A stretch of 32,948 nt of DNA from Terriglobales bacterium. Its GTDB lineage: Bacteria > Acidobacteriota > Terriglobia > Terriglobales > SCQP01. Below the pieces are notes generated by a model. That model ran no database searches. It saw only the letters and a program-made list of their open reading frames with translations, and was not told the DNA's origin. Position 1 is the stretch's first letter, and the number at the start of each line of letters is the position of its first letter. The DNA is taken from positions 1-32,948 of the forward strand of contig JANWJU010000098.1 in assembly GCA_025451775.1 (NCBI GenBank), given 5' to 3'. Positions 15,494 to 25,431 of the stretch are shown here, piece after piece. Made by a program: the position numbers and the translations under genes.

Positions 15494-15560
15494 CAAGCGG
15501 GCGGCGAACTCTCCCCGCGCTGCTCCAGCGGGGAAAGGAAGCCGGGCGCCCGCGCCCAAT

Positions 15561-17360
15561 TTAGAAATTGGCTTGCGGCATCTGCGTGACCTTGCCGTTT
15601 TCCGCATCCAGGATGGAGATGCGATTGGCGGCCAGCGTGCGCCCGGTGAGTTGCTCCAGGCTGACCTTGGCCTGGGCATAGGTGGATTCGGCGGTGACCA
15701 GGTTGGCGTTGGCGGCCGTCAGATTGCTCTGATCGAGCAGCACCTGCGTCAAGGTCGTGGCGCCCAGTTCCAACCGCTTCTGGTCGGCGTCGACCGTCTC
15801 GCGGTTGAAGGTCACGGCCTGGCCGGCCGCCAGCACCTGCGCCCGGCTGGATTCCAGCGTGAAGCGGGCTTGCTCGACGCTGATGACAATGTTATTGATC
15901 TGCTGCTGTTGCTGCAGATGAGCCTGTTGCATTTGCAGTTGGGCGCGCGCCACCGAGGCTTGTCCGGAGTGGTTGGTCAACGGAATCTGCAGGTTGAAGC
16001 CGACCGAGTAGCTGGGGAAATTGCCCGCGAAAACGTCGCCGAAGGTGGAACCGTAAGTCGGTTGCACCGAGTTGGCGTTATAACCCCCAATGAGGTTCAG
16101 GGTGGGCTTGAGCAGGTCCTTGCTGGCCTTGATATTCATCTCCGAAATCGACATGTTGATGCGGGTTTCGGCCAGTTCGGGCCGGTATTGCAGCGCCAGC
16201 TTGACCAGATCGCTGGCCGGCAGGATGGGCTCGTTGGGCACGACGTTGAGGCTGTCGGTGGTCACCACGTCAGCGTCAGCCAGGGTCGGATCGGCCATGT
16301 TCTTGGTGACCGCATTTTTCAACAGCAGCGCGTCGTACTCGAGCGTGTTTTGAGCGGCGATCAAGGCCTGCTGCGAGGTGGCCAAGGTGGCCTTGGCCTG
16401 GGTGGTTTGCAGCGGGGCCATGGTGCCCACCTCCACCTGCCGCTGGGTGTTGTTCAGCGTGGTCTGAGCATAATCGACTGATTCCTGGGCGTTGCGCACG
16501 GCTTGGTTGGCGGTGACGTCGTTCCAATAAAGATCCTCGATCTGGGCCACGGTGGACATCACTTGCTGCGAGAAGGCGATGTCGGCCAGTTCGCGGTCGT
16601 CCTTGGCAGTGACGATGTTTCTGGTGTTGAGTTCGATGCCAAAGCCTTGCAGCAGCGGCTGCGTGAAGGAGAAGGAAATGCCAGAGCTGATTTGCGGGGC
16701 GAACACGGAACTGGAGCTGCGGGTGTTGCTATAGCCGAGGCTGACCGTGCCGCCGGTGACAAAACCCTTGTTAAAGCTGAAGTCCGCCAGAGTGTTGTGG
16801 CTCTGCAGTGCAGCTTGACTGTTGAAGGAGGAGCTGCCGAGGGTGGAATGGCCCGGGGGTTGGACGTTATCGGCGATGCTGAAGTTGGTGCTGAATGTGG
16901 GGTCGAGGTTGGGCACCGCCGGTCCGCCGCCGTTCACCGCTGCCACCGCACCCCCGCCGCCGCCGGCGCCGCCGCCGGGCGTGCCGCTGGAAATCCCGGT
17001 GGAGACGCCACCCGGCGAAGCTCCTGATTTGGCTTGCAGAATCCCGGTATCGGCGATCGGCAAGTTGAAGCGTTCGATGGCGATATCGAGGTTGTTCTCA
17101 AGCGCCAGCGCGATGGCGTCGTTCAACGACAGATAAAGCTTGCCGCCGCGCAAGAGGCCCTGGAGACGGCTGCTGTTGGCTAAACTGATCGGCGCTACCG
17201 TGATCGGCTGCTGGCCGAACAGGGTATGGGTCCAACTGCGCCCTTGGGCAAAACTGATGCCGGCAGGGTTGAAATCGACGCTGTGGTCCTGAGCCATCGA
17301 GGGCAGAGCCGTGGCGAAGATGAGCAGAAGGGTAAGGAGCGGAAGCCTGCGCATGTTCAT
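15561..17360 (-). CDS. tolC: TolC-family outer-membrane efflux protein
   Basis: 599 residues from ATG 17360. It is the outer-membrane/periplasmic channel of a tripartite efflux pump or type I secretion system. Signal peptide: MNMRRLPLLTLLLIFATALPSMAQ. The two OEP repeats show the hallmark LSLNDAIALALENNLDIAIERF near residue 70 and the helical pattern ISVEQARFTLESSRAQV...ATTLTQVLLDQSNLTAANANLVTAESTYAQAKVSLEQLTG at the C-terminus. Between residues ~100 and 145 there is a Gly/Ser-rich, low-complexity insert (TPGGGAGGGGGAVAAVNGGG), as I recall for acidobacterial TolC proteins. Alternative ATG 17354 is two codons in. No membrane-fusion partner is adjacent; the convergent MacB-like permease may be a functional partner (inference). 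The track's 87-residue upstream extension overlaps the truA promoter region. Confidence 0.9.
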   Translation of the reverse strand: MNMRRLPLLTLLLIFATALPSMAQDHSVDFNPAGISFAQGRSWTHTLFGQQPITVAPISLANSSRLQGLLRGGKLYLSLNDAIALALENNLDIAIERFNLPIADTGILQAKSGASPGGVSTGISSGTPGGGAGGGGGAVAAVNGGGPAVPNLDPTFSTNFSIADNVQPPGHSTLGSSSFNSQAALQSHNTLADFSFNKGFVTGGTVSLGYSNTRSSSSVFAPQISSGISFSFTQPLLQGFGIELNTRNIVTAKDDRELADIAFSQQVMSTVAQIEDLYWNDVTANQAVRNAQESVDYAQTTLNNTQRQVEVGTMAPLQTTQAKATLATSQQALIAAQNTLEYDALLLKNAVTKNMADPTLADADVVTTDSLNVVPNEPILPASDLVKLALQYRPELAETRINMSISEMNIKASKDLLKPTLNLIGGYNANSVQPTYGSTFGDVFAGNFPSYSVGFNLQIPLTNHSGQASVARAQLQMQQAHLQQQQQINNIVISVEQARFTLESSRAQVLAAGQAVTFNRETVDADQKRLELGATTLTQVLLDQSNLTAANANLVTAESTYAQAKVSLEQLTGRTLAANRISILDAENGKVTQMPQANF

Positions 17361-17521
17361 GATTTCTCGTCGGTTCGCTGAATTCTGAGGTTGTGTCTTG
17401 AGCCAGTACACAATTCGGATTCTGAAGATACGATGAACTGTGGGGTAATGTTTCACCCGATCCGCCGAAGCGGGCATAAATCCATGCCAGATGACACCGC
17501 GCGCACCTGTACCGGGCTGTG

Positions 17522-17549
17522 TTGGCAGCTGGGTGGCAGAAGGTACAAT
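17522..17549 (+). promoter_or_regulatory. Sigma70-type promoter upstream of truA
   Basis: TTGGCA (17522-17527), a 16-nt spacer and TACAAT (17544-17549) give a good consensus match. The predicted leader to ATG 17623 is about 65 nt. It contains a 19-codon open frame beginning at ATG 17600, probably incidental. Confidence 0.5.
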
Positions 17550-17622
17550 CTTAACAGCTTTTCCGCTCCCGGCCACGGTTTCGGCGATAGGGAACCGGCA
17601 TGAAGCGGGCCGGGCGCCATCC

Positions 17623-18423
17623 ATGCCGGAATCACCACGAACCCTGCGTCTGCGCCTGAGCTATGACGGCAGTGACTTCCATGGCTGGCAGGTGCAGCCG
17701 GGGCTGACGACGGTACAGCAGACGGTGCAGGATGCCTTGGCCGCCCTGAGCGGCGAGCCCGTACATCTGCATGGGTCCGGACGCACCGACGCCGGCGTCC
17801 ATGCCCTGGCGCAGGTGGCCCACTGCGAGGTCCAGAGCCTGCGCATTCCACTTCCCAGCCTGCAGCGGGCGCTGAACTCCCATCTGCCGGCCAGCATCCG
17901 GATCGATGCCGTGGACGAGGTGGCGGCCGGCTTCGATGCCCGCCGCGATGCGGTGTCCAAGCTCTACCGCTACCGCATCTGGCGCGATGCGGTGTGCCCG
18001 CCGTTTTTGCGCCGCTATGTGTATCACCACCCCTATCCGCTGAACGAAGTCGCGATGGTGGCAGCGGCGCCGCGCTTCTCGGGCTCGCACGACTTCCGCT
18101 CCTTCGCCGCCACCCCCGCCAAGGGGGCGCCGGCGGTGGCCACCACGGTCCGCACGGTGTTGCGTTCGGAGCTGCACCGGCAGGGCCCCGAGTTGGTCTA
18201 CGAGGTGGAAGGACGCGGCTTTCTGCATCACATGGTCCGGAACCTTCTCGGCTTTCTATTGGATGTCGGACGGGGCACGCGCCGCGGTGAAGAGATTCCC
18301 ACCGTGCTGGCGGCCGCCAACCGGCGCGCCGCTGGGCCCACCGCACCGGCCTGCGGCCTCTACCTGGTGCATGTCCGTTACGACCATAATATCGACGGAA
18401 AAAATGGAGTCCATGGACTCTAA
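17623..18423 (+). CDS. truA: tRNA pseudouridine(38-40) synthase TruA
   Basis: 266 residues, matching E. coli TruA (270). It isomerises uridines 38-40 of the tRNA anticodon stem. The N-terminal strand RLRLSYDGSDFHGWQ is followed by GSGRTDAGVHA with catalytic Asp56. The second domain has SKLYRYRIWRD (Tyr of the active site), SGSHDFRSFA, and the C-terminal FLHHMVRNLLGFLLDVGRG. ATG 17623 (MPESPRTLRLRL) is preferred over the track start at 17491, which precedes the -10 element. It overlaps the start of the downstream peptidase gene by 20 nt, so the two are cotranscribed. Confidence 0.95.
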   Translation: MPESPRTLRLRLSYDGSDFHGWQVQPGLTTVQQTVQDALAALSGEPVHLHGSGRTDAGVHALAQVAHCEVQSLRIPLPSLQRALNSHLPASIRIDAVDEVAAGFDARRDAVSKLYRYRIWRDAVCPPFLRRYVYHHPYPLNEVAMVAAAPRFSGSHDFRSFAATPAKGAPAVATTVRTVLRSELHRQGPELVYEVEGRGFLHHMVRNLLGFLLDVGRGTRRGEEIPTVLAAANRRAAGPTAPACGLYLVHVRYDHNIDGKNGVHGL

Positions 18424-19687
18424 ATCTGGAGCTGTGAGCCTCGGCGCCTGGGAGGAAATGCTGCGCAGCGCCCGGACGGGCCGCGCCCTGCACCGGCTCA
18501 CCGTGATTGAGCCCTGGATCGAGCGGCAGCAAATCGAGATCACCACGATCGCGGCGCCCACCGGCTTTGAAGGCTTGCGGGCCGAGTGGTTTTTGAAAGA
18601 GTGCCAAGCCTGGGGGCTGCACGCCGCCATCGACGAAGCCGGCAACGTGGTGGCTGAGCGTCCCGGACGTGCCGCCACCGCGCCGGCGCTGGCGCTGACG
18701 GCGCACTTGGACACTGCGTTTCCGCCGGGCACGCCGGTCGAGCCGCAGCGCCGCCGCGGTCGCATCCTCGCTCCTGGAATCTGCGACAACGGTGCTGGCT
18801 TGGCGGCGTTGCTGGGCTTGATGCGGGTGATGCACGAAACCGGCGTCGAGACCGCGCGGCCGGTGTTGTTTGTGGCCAATGTGGGCGAGGAGGGGGAAGG
18901 CGACCTCAAAGGCATGCGCCACCTGTTCCGGCCGCGCGGAACCTATGCCCGCCGGATCGGCGCCACCGTGGTGCTGGACGGTCCCGGCTGCGAGCCGGTC
19001 ACCATTGAAGCGCTCCCGAGCCGGCGGCTCAAGCTGGTGTTTGAGGGTCCGGGCGGACATAGCTGGTCCGATCTCGGCCGAGCCAGCGCCATCCACGCCG
19101 CCGCCCGGACGGCAACGGCACTGCTGGCCCAAGTCCAGCCCCAGGCGGGCGAGTTGGGGTGCAATTTGGGATGGATGCAAGGCGGCAGCGCCGTCAACGC
19201 CATCGCCGCCAGCGCCAGCTTGAAGATCGATCTCCGCGCCCGCCGCAGCGCTGCCCTGGACGGGCTGGAGCACGCCGTCCGCCGGGCCTTGGCGCTGGGG
19301 CTGGAACAGGAGAACGCCGCCGCCTTGAGCGGAACCGTCCACGGGCGGATCGAACCGCTGGGCGAGCGCCCGGGGGGCGAGTTGGCCGCCGATGCGCCCC
19401 TGCTGCAACTGGTGCAGCGCGTGGACGCGCACTTGCGCATCGCCACCCATCTGCAATGCGCCTCCACCGACGCCAATATCCCCATCTCCCAGGGGCGGCA
19501 GGCGCTGCGCCTGGGCGCGGGCGGCAGTGGCGGCGCCTTTCATACGCCCAAGGAGTGGTACGACCCCACCGGCCGCACCCGTGCCCTGGAGCGCGTGCTG
19601 CTGATTACGTTAGCTTGGGCGGGGGCATGGACAGGGGCTCGGGCTGGCGGCGCTACTTCTTCACCGCCTCCCGCTCGGCTTCCATGA
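18404..19687 (+). CDS. M20-family (peptidase T-like) zinc aminopeptidase
   Basis: 427 residues from ATG 18404. The alternative ATG 18413 has the SD-like GGAG a few nt upstream, and either could be used. Di-zinc site motifs: LTAHLDTAF (His101, Asp103), GICDNGAG (Asp128 bridging), GEEGEGDLKG (Glu162 base, Glu163 ligand), and FHTPKEWYDP (C-terminal His). STDANIP is typical of the PepT/M20B group, so it probably trims N-terminal residues from small peptides in the cytosol. The conserved region ends near ERVLLITLAW. The last ~20 residues (GARAGGATSSPPPARLP) are low complexity and overlap the convergent gene by 35 nt. It overlaps truA by 20 nt. Confidence 0.88.
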   Translation: MESMDSKSGAVSLGAWEEMLRSARTGRALHRLTVIEPWIERQQIEITTIAAPTGFEGLRAEWFLKECQAWGLHAAIDEAGNVVAERPGRAATAPALALTAHLDTAFPPGTPVEPQRRRGRILAPGICDNGAGLAALLGLMRVMHETGVETARPVLFVANVGEEGEGDLKGMRHLFRPRGTYARRIGATVVLDGPGCEPVTIEALPSRRLKLVFEGPGGHSWSDLGRASAIHAAARTATALLAQVQPQAGELGCNLGWMQGGSAVNAIAASASLKIDLRARRSAALDGLEHAVRRALALGLEQENAAALSGTVHGRIEPLGERPGGELAADAPLLQLVQRVDAHLRIATHLQCASTDANIPISQGRQALRLGAGGSGGAFHTPKEWYDPTGRTRALERVLLITLAWAGAWTGARAGGATSSPPPARLP

Positions 19688-20123
19688 GGTTCTCCCACAA
19701 GTTGCCGTAGCCTGTCCAACGGATGGCGCGGCTGCTGGACAGGTGCACATCCGGCACGTACAGCTTGCCGTGGCCGTAGGTGCAGATGTAGGTGGTAAAT
19801 GGCGATCCGCCCAGCATGGTATGGCTGAGGTTGCCGCCCTCGGACGCAGGCATCTTCAGGCGCCGGGCGCAGGTGTGGCAGCGGTACAACTGATCGGCGG
19901 CACAGAGCCAGAGCAACCCGAAGGCGACGATCACGGCGAGCGCCATGGCCACCGTATACGACAAGTCGCTGCCGAAGCGTGGCCAATTGGCCAGCAAGCC
20001 GGTGGGACCGGGGCCGGCCACATCCACAGCCAAGCACCAGAACCCGTACGCCAAACCCGCCGCCACCGCCAGCTTGGCCGCCAGCCAGCCCCAGTACCTC
20101 ACGGCCATGAATTTCGACGCCAT
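19653..20123 (-). CDS. Small two-TM membrane protein with zinc-ribbon-like domain, unknown function
   Basis: 156 residues. Two hydrophobic segments (about 11-33, YWGWLAAKLAVAAGLAYGFWCL, and 56-75, YTVAMALAVIVAFGLLWLC) are followed by a cytosolic domain with CHTC (Cys82, Cys85) and, ~28 residues later, CTYGHGKLYVPD (Cys114, His118). That pattern could hold one zinc. I do not recognise a named family; it resembles hypothetical proteins I associate with Acidobacteriota. It reads divergently from the exported protein at 20168 and shares overlapping -10 elements with it. It converges on the M20 peptidase. Confidence 0.65.
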   Translation of the reverse strand: MASKFMAVRYWGWLAAKLAVAAGLAYGFWCLAVDVAGPGPTGLLANWPRFGSDLSYTVAMALAVIVAFGLLWLCAADQLYRCHTCARRLKMPASEGGNLSHTMLGGSPFTTYICTYGHGKLYVPDVHLSSSRAIRWTGYGNLWENLMEAEREAVKK

Positions 20124-20150
20124 TTCAAGCCCGGGCGGTTCCGACTCCTC

Positions 20151-20158
20151 AGTATAAT
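20151..20158. promoter_or_regulatory. Overlapping divergent -10 elements (bidirectional promoter)
   Basis: AGTATAAT contains TATAAT on the plus strand (20153-20158, ending 9 nt before ATG 20168) and TATACT on the minus strand (20156-20151, 27 nt before ATG 20123). A single melted region could thus serve both genes. The plus-strand transcript would be almost leaderless. Confidence 0.55.
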
Positions 20159-20167
20159 GGCGTCCGC

Positions 20168-21040
20168 ATGAAGAGAGCGCGCGCCACCCGCTTTGTTGTT
20201 TTTTTGATGCTCGCCTGCTGCTGCGCGCTGGCGGCCGCGCAGGGCACGCGGGTGGATTACATCAGCTTCGGCCCGGTGGCCCTCCACGATCACGTTCGCT
20301 TCGACCTCCATCTCAAAATCCGCAACGACCCGTATCCACATGAGACGAAGGAAGCCTACGACTACGACGGGGTGGACTGGGAGGCCACGATGGGGTGGCA
20401 CTGGGCTGGCATTCCGTTGATCACGACAGTGCGGGCCACCCCTGCCTCCCGCCTCCACCCCGCCTACGACCAGGACACCGACTTTGAGCCCGGCAATAAC
20501 GCCACCCATGGCAACGCCGGACAGGCGCGCAGCCGCAGCTTCGCTCTGGAACAGCAGATGCCGCTGACCTCGTCGCGGGGCTTGACTTCAGGACGGGGCG
20601 CGCTGCGCTACGATTTCACCCTGCTGCGGCAGTGGACGCGCTACCGCCAAGTCACCACCTACGATCTCAACTCGAACCCCAGTCTGCCGTCCAACACCTA
20701 TGCCAGGCTGATCAGCGAACAGGCGATTGTGTACGAACTGCGCTCCGGCGTGACTTGGAACCGCGCCTGTGCCTGCGCCGGCTGGCCGATCACCGCCAAT
20801 GTGGGCGTGGTACCGCTCACCGCGATCTATTTGCATAACTACATTCCGGTCGAGCTCGCCGCCACCTCGGAGCTGGCCTATGGCGCCACCGCCAGGTTGG
20901 GCGTCGGGCATCGGTGGGGCGCCTGGCAGATCAGCGCGCGCGGCGAAGGCGGCTGGTGGCGCGGCTACCGCCACGATGGCGGCTTCCAGCGCCGGGAGTA
21001 CGGCGTGGCGTTGACGCTCACGCCGCCGCGGTTCTGGTAA
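20168..21040 (+). CDS. Exported protein, probable outer-membrane beta-barrel, unknown function
   Basis: 290 residues. The N-terminus MKRARATRFVVFLMLACCCALAAAQG is a signal peptide with a likely AAA-Q cleavage site. The mature part alternates polar and hydrophobic residues in short strands (ALRYDFTLLRQWTRYRQ, ATARLGVGHRWGAWQISARGEGGWWRGYRH) and ends in an aromatic residue (TLTPPRFW), as expected for BAM-inserted barrels. I do not recognise the family; an omptin-like or transporter-type barrel is possible but unsupported. TATAAT ends 9 nt before the ATG and no SD is present. The in-frame-looking ATG at 20157 opens a four-codon frame only. It is followed by glnE 30 nt later. Confidence 0.65.
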   Translation: MKRARATRFVVFLMLACCCALAAAQGTRVDYISFGPVALHDHVRFDLHLKIRNDPYPHETKEAYDYDGVDWEATMGWHWAGIPLITTVRATPASRLHPAYDQDTDFEPGNNATHGNAGQARSRSFALEQQMPLTSSRGLTSGRGALRYDFTLLRQWTRYRQVTTYDLNSNPSLPSNTYARLISEQAIVYELRSGVTWNRACACAGWPITANVGVVPLTAIYLHNYIPVELAATSELAYGATARLGVGHRWGAWQISARGEGGWWRGYRHDGGFQRREYGVALTLTPPRFW

Positions 21041-21070
21041 AACCCGCCATCTGAGCGACAATAAAGGGAC

Positions 21071-23938
21071 GTGACGGCGGACGCAACTATTCCTAGAGTG
21101 GATGCTGGGGAGTCCTCCCTGTTGGTCCAATTGCTGGAGCGGGCGCCGGATCCGGACGCGGCGCGGGCCGGCTGGCGCCGCTTTGCCGCCGCCGCCCCGG
21201 GCGCCGTGCGCCAGGCGCTGCACGCCGATCCCACCCTCGCCGAAGCGTTGCTGGCGCTGCTCGGACATAGCGAGTTCCTGGCCGAAACGCTGGTCCAATC
21301 CCCGGAGTTGCTGCTCTGGCTGGATGAATCACGCCGGGAGACGAGTGGACGCGCCCGCGACCGCTGGACGCAGGCGCTCGCCGACTTTACCGCCGCCCTG
21401 CCCGCCGCCGAGCGCAGCGCCGGTCTGGCGCGCTTCAAGCGGCGCGAGTACCTGCGCATCGTCCTGCGCGATCTGCAAGGCCAGGCCACGCTGGCGGAGA
21501 CCACCGAAGAACTGTCGCGTCTGGCCGACGCCCTGCTCGCCCAAGCCTACGCCTGGGCCTGGAACGAGTTGGCGGGCCGCTTTGGCACCCCGCGCGGCCG
21601 CCACGGCGAAGGGGCGGAACTGGCGGTCCTGGGGTTGGGGAAGCTGGGCGGCCTGGAGCTCAACTACAGTTCCGATATCGACCTCATGTTTTTGTACAAC
21701 GTGGGCGGCGAAACCAGCGGCGGAGCCGAAGTCACCAGCAACCGCGAGTTTTTTACCCGCATGGCGCAAGCCATCACCCAGTACGTCTCGGGGGTGACGG
21801 CGGAGGGTTCCGCCTATCGGGTCGATCTCCGCCTCCGGCCCGGCGGGCGGGAGGGCGAGCTGGCGTTGGCGCTCGATGGGGCGTTGCACTACTACATCCA
21901 TCAGGCGCGGGACTGGGAGCTGCAGATGTTGATCCGCGCCCGGGCCTGCGCCGGATCGTGGCGGTTGGCACAGCAGTTTTTGGAAGCCGTGCAGACGCGC
22001 GTGTATCCAGCGGCGCCCGACACCGGGGCGGTGGCCGAGGGCGTGCGCCTCTCCCGCCAGCGCATCAGCGCGCAGTTGGAGCGGCACCGCGCCCTGGGAC
22101 GGCGGCGGCCGGAGCTGGACGTGAAGCTGGACGCGGGCGGCATTCGGGATATCGAATTTCTGGTGCAGTATCTGCAGCGCTTGCACGGCGGCGCCGAACC
22201 CTGGGTGCGTACCGGCAATACCATGTTCGCGCTGCAGCGGTTGCAGGATAAACGCCGGCTGGGGGCGGGCGAGTACCAGCGGTTGTCGGCGGCGTACTGG
22301 CTGCTGCGCCAGGTCGAGCACCGGTTGCAGCTCCGCTTGGGGCAGCAGACGCATACCTTGCCGACGCAGACGGAGCGGCTCTGGTCGCTGGCGCGCAGTT
22401 TGGCCTGGGCCGAAGGCGGACGTTTGGCGACCGCCGTGGGGGCGGAATTATCGGAGATGGCGGTGCAAGGCGCCGGCCCGGAGGCGCTCGCCGCGGCCTT
22501 GCTGCACGAGCTCAACGCTCGCATGAGCGGTGTGCGCGAGATCTACGATGGCTACTTGGGACCGGAGGCGGCGGCGCTGTCCGTCCCTCGCGCCGCTGCT
22601 GGAGCCACGCCGGCGGTGATCGAGCACGAGGGCGAGCACGACCGCTGGCCGGGCGAGGAGAAGCTGAGCCGCCACGGCCAGCGGCAGTGGCGGCGCTTGC
22701 TGCGTTCGGCGGCCACGTTGCCGGAGTCGGAGGCGGCGCTGCGCCAGCTCACGCCGGCGGCGCTGCCGCGGCTAGCGCTCGCCCTCGAGGCCAGCGACTG
22801 GATGGCCGAAACGCTCATCCGCCAACCGCAACTGCTGGCGATGCTCAACCCCGGCGCCACTGCCGAGCCTTGGCCAGGGGGCGAATTTAGCGCGGGCATG
22901 GCGCATCTGCGCCGCTGGCGTCAACAGCGCACGCTGCAGTTGATCCTGCAGGAGTGGTACGAGGCCCGGGAGCAGGCCGCCCCCATCGCGACCACCTTGT
23001 CACGCTACACCGCACTGGCGGAGGAGATCTTGGAAGCGGCGCTGGCGCTGGCGCGTCCGGCGGCCGCGCCGGTGGAGTCGTTCGTGGTGGGGGGGGTGGG
23101 AAGGGTGGGGCGGGGGGGACAGGACCTGCTCACCGCCCTGGACATGGTGTTTTTGCCACGCGAAGCCCAGCGCGAACCCGCCAATCGTTTGGCGGCCAAG
23201 TTTATTGAGGTGCTGACCGCCTACACGCAACAGGGCGGCCTCTACGCCGTGGACACGCGCCTGCGCCCCGGCGGGCGGGAGGGTGAACTGGTGCAAACGC
23301 CGGCCAGCGTGGAGGCGCACTTTCAACGGACCGCAGGCGCCTGGGAGGCGTTGAGCTACCTCAAGGCACGCGTGGTGGCCGGGGACGGACGAACCGGCCA
23401 GGAGGTGCTGCAGGCGTTGGCGGCCACGCTGGCGGCGCGGTTCTCGGGTCGTGGCACCGATCACGAGGCGATGGGCGCGGCGCTAGCCGCGCTGCGGCTG
23501 CGCATGCAAAAGGCAGGCCGGCCCGGGCGCTGGGGGCTGAAAACCCCGCCCGGCGGTTACTACGACGTGGATTTCCTCGTCTCCCGCCGCTGGCTGGGCG
23601 CCGGGCGGCTGCCGCCGCCGGCGGCGGGTTTGGCGGGCACCGCGCGGGCTCTGGCGCCGGAGCTGCTGCCGCCGGCAACGGCCGGCGAGTTGGCCGCCTT
23701 AACCGAGTTTCTACGCGCCGCCGATCACGCGCTGCGCGTGGCCAGCGGCAAGGCCGGCAGCGACATCCCTGCCGCCGGCGAGGTCATTACCCGCGCCAGC
23801 GCTTGGTTGGAGCGTATTCAACCGCTGGCTTGGCCCGGTCATCGCGTGGACGCCGGGCGGGGCGGGGAACGGGATCTGGCGGCCGCCGTGGCCGCGGCCT
23901 GCGCTCGAATTCATGAACTTTATGAGCAATGGCCCTAG
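21071..23938 (+). CDS. glnE: Glutamine synthetase adenylyltransferase/adenylyl-removing enzyme
   Basis: 955 residues, the normal GlnE length. GlnE adds and removes AMP on glutamine synthetase under PII control. The N-terminal nucleotidyltransferase (adenylyl-removing) domain is canonical: [20 protein letters not shown] with Asp202/Asp204 and [13 protein letters not shown] helical linker follows (~380-620). The C-terminal (adenylylating) domain is recognisable from [21 protein letters not shown] and [12 protein letters not shown]. There the usual SDxD reads TALD, so the first catalytic Asp is replaced by Ala689 while Asp691 is kept. This domain is also encoded by an unusual G-run cluster (23089-23118). 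Start GTG 21071 lies directly after AAAGGGAC. It heads a run of closely packed genes through tpx. Confidence 0.93.
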   Translation: MTADATIPRVDAGESSLLVQLLERAPDPDAARAGWRRFAAAAPGAVRQALHADPTLAEALLALLGHSEFLAETLVQSPELLLWLDESRRETSGRARDRWTQALADFTAALPAAERSAGLARFKRREYLRIVLRDLQGQATLAETTEELSRLADALLAQAYAWAWNELAGRFGTPRGRHGEGAELAVLGLGKLGGLELNYSSDIDLMFLYNVGGETSGGAEVTSNREFFTRMAQAITQYVSGVTAEGSAYRVDLRLRPGGREGELALALDGALHYYIHQARDWELQMLIRARACAGSWRLAQQFLEAVQTRVYPAAPDTGAVAEGVRLSRQRISAQLERHRALGRRRPELDVKLDAGGIRDIEFLVQYLQRLHGGAEPWVRTGNTMFALQRLQDKRRLGAGEYQRLSAAYWLLRQVEHRLQLRLGQQTHTLPTQTERLWSLARSLAWAEGGRLATAVGAELSEMAVQGAGPEALAAALLHELNARMSGVREIYDGYLGPEAAALSVPRAAAGATPAVIEHEGEHDRWPGEEKLSRHGQRQWRRLLRSAATLPESEAALRQLTPAALPRLALALEASDWMAETLIRQPQLLAMLNPGATAEPWPGGEFSAGMAHLRRWRQQRTLQLILQEWYEAREQAAPIATTLSRYTALAEEILEAALALARPAAAPVESFVVGGVGRVGRGGQDLLTALDMVFLPREAQREPANRLAAKFIEVLTAYTQQGGLYAVDTRLRPGGREGELVQTPASVEAHFQRTAGAWEALSYLKARVVAGDGRTGQEVLQALAATLAARFSGRGTDHEAMGAALAALRLRMQKAGRPGRWGLKTPPGGYYDVDFLVSRRWLGAGRLPPPAAGLAGTARALAPELLPPATAGELAALTEFLRAADHALRVASGKAGSDIPAAGEVITRASAWLERIQPLAWPGHRVDAGRGGERDLAAAVAAACARIHELYEQWP

Positions 23939-23947
23939 GAAATGCCG

Positions 23948-24156
23948 ATGAAGCTCGCGGTTCCACTACTATACTGGTTGGGTCTGCTCATCGTGCTGGC
24001 CGGTTTGTTCCTGCGTTTTTGGATGGGCCAACCGGAGATGGCGCGATGGGGCCTGGCGATGGCGCTGGTGGGCATGGCCCTGGTGCTGGCGGCTCGCGTG
24101 GCCCAGGCGATGATCCATCGCCGCGGCAGGCATCAGAAGGAGCCTCCCGCAACCAC

Positions 24157-24160
<4 letters not shown>
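23948..24160 (+). CDS. Very small two-TM membrane protein between glnE and icd
   Basis: 70 residues from ATG 23948 ([12 protein letters not shown]), chosen over ATG 23942 because AGGA (23937-23940) is then 7 nt away. Two hydrophobic helices (about 3-23 and 32-50) are separated by a short [11 protein letters not shown] turn, and the tail is basic and hydrophilic ([10 protein letters not shown]). The gene begins 9 nt after the glnE stop, and its TGA overlaps the icd ATG as ATGA, so translational coupling with icd is likely. No family is recognised. The out-of-frame track ORF from 23929 is the icd frame extended upstream and is not needed. Confidence 0.65.
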
Positions 24161-25428
<1,268 letters not shown>

Positions 25429-25431
25429 GTC

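Noticed and set aside
17453-19543. 696-aa minus-strand ORF across truA and the M20 peptidase
   Set aside because: It is antisense to two clearly conserved enzymes, has Arg/Pro/Gly/Ala-rich composition and no recognisable motif. It is a shadow of high-GC third positions.
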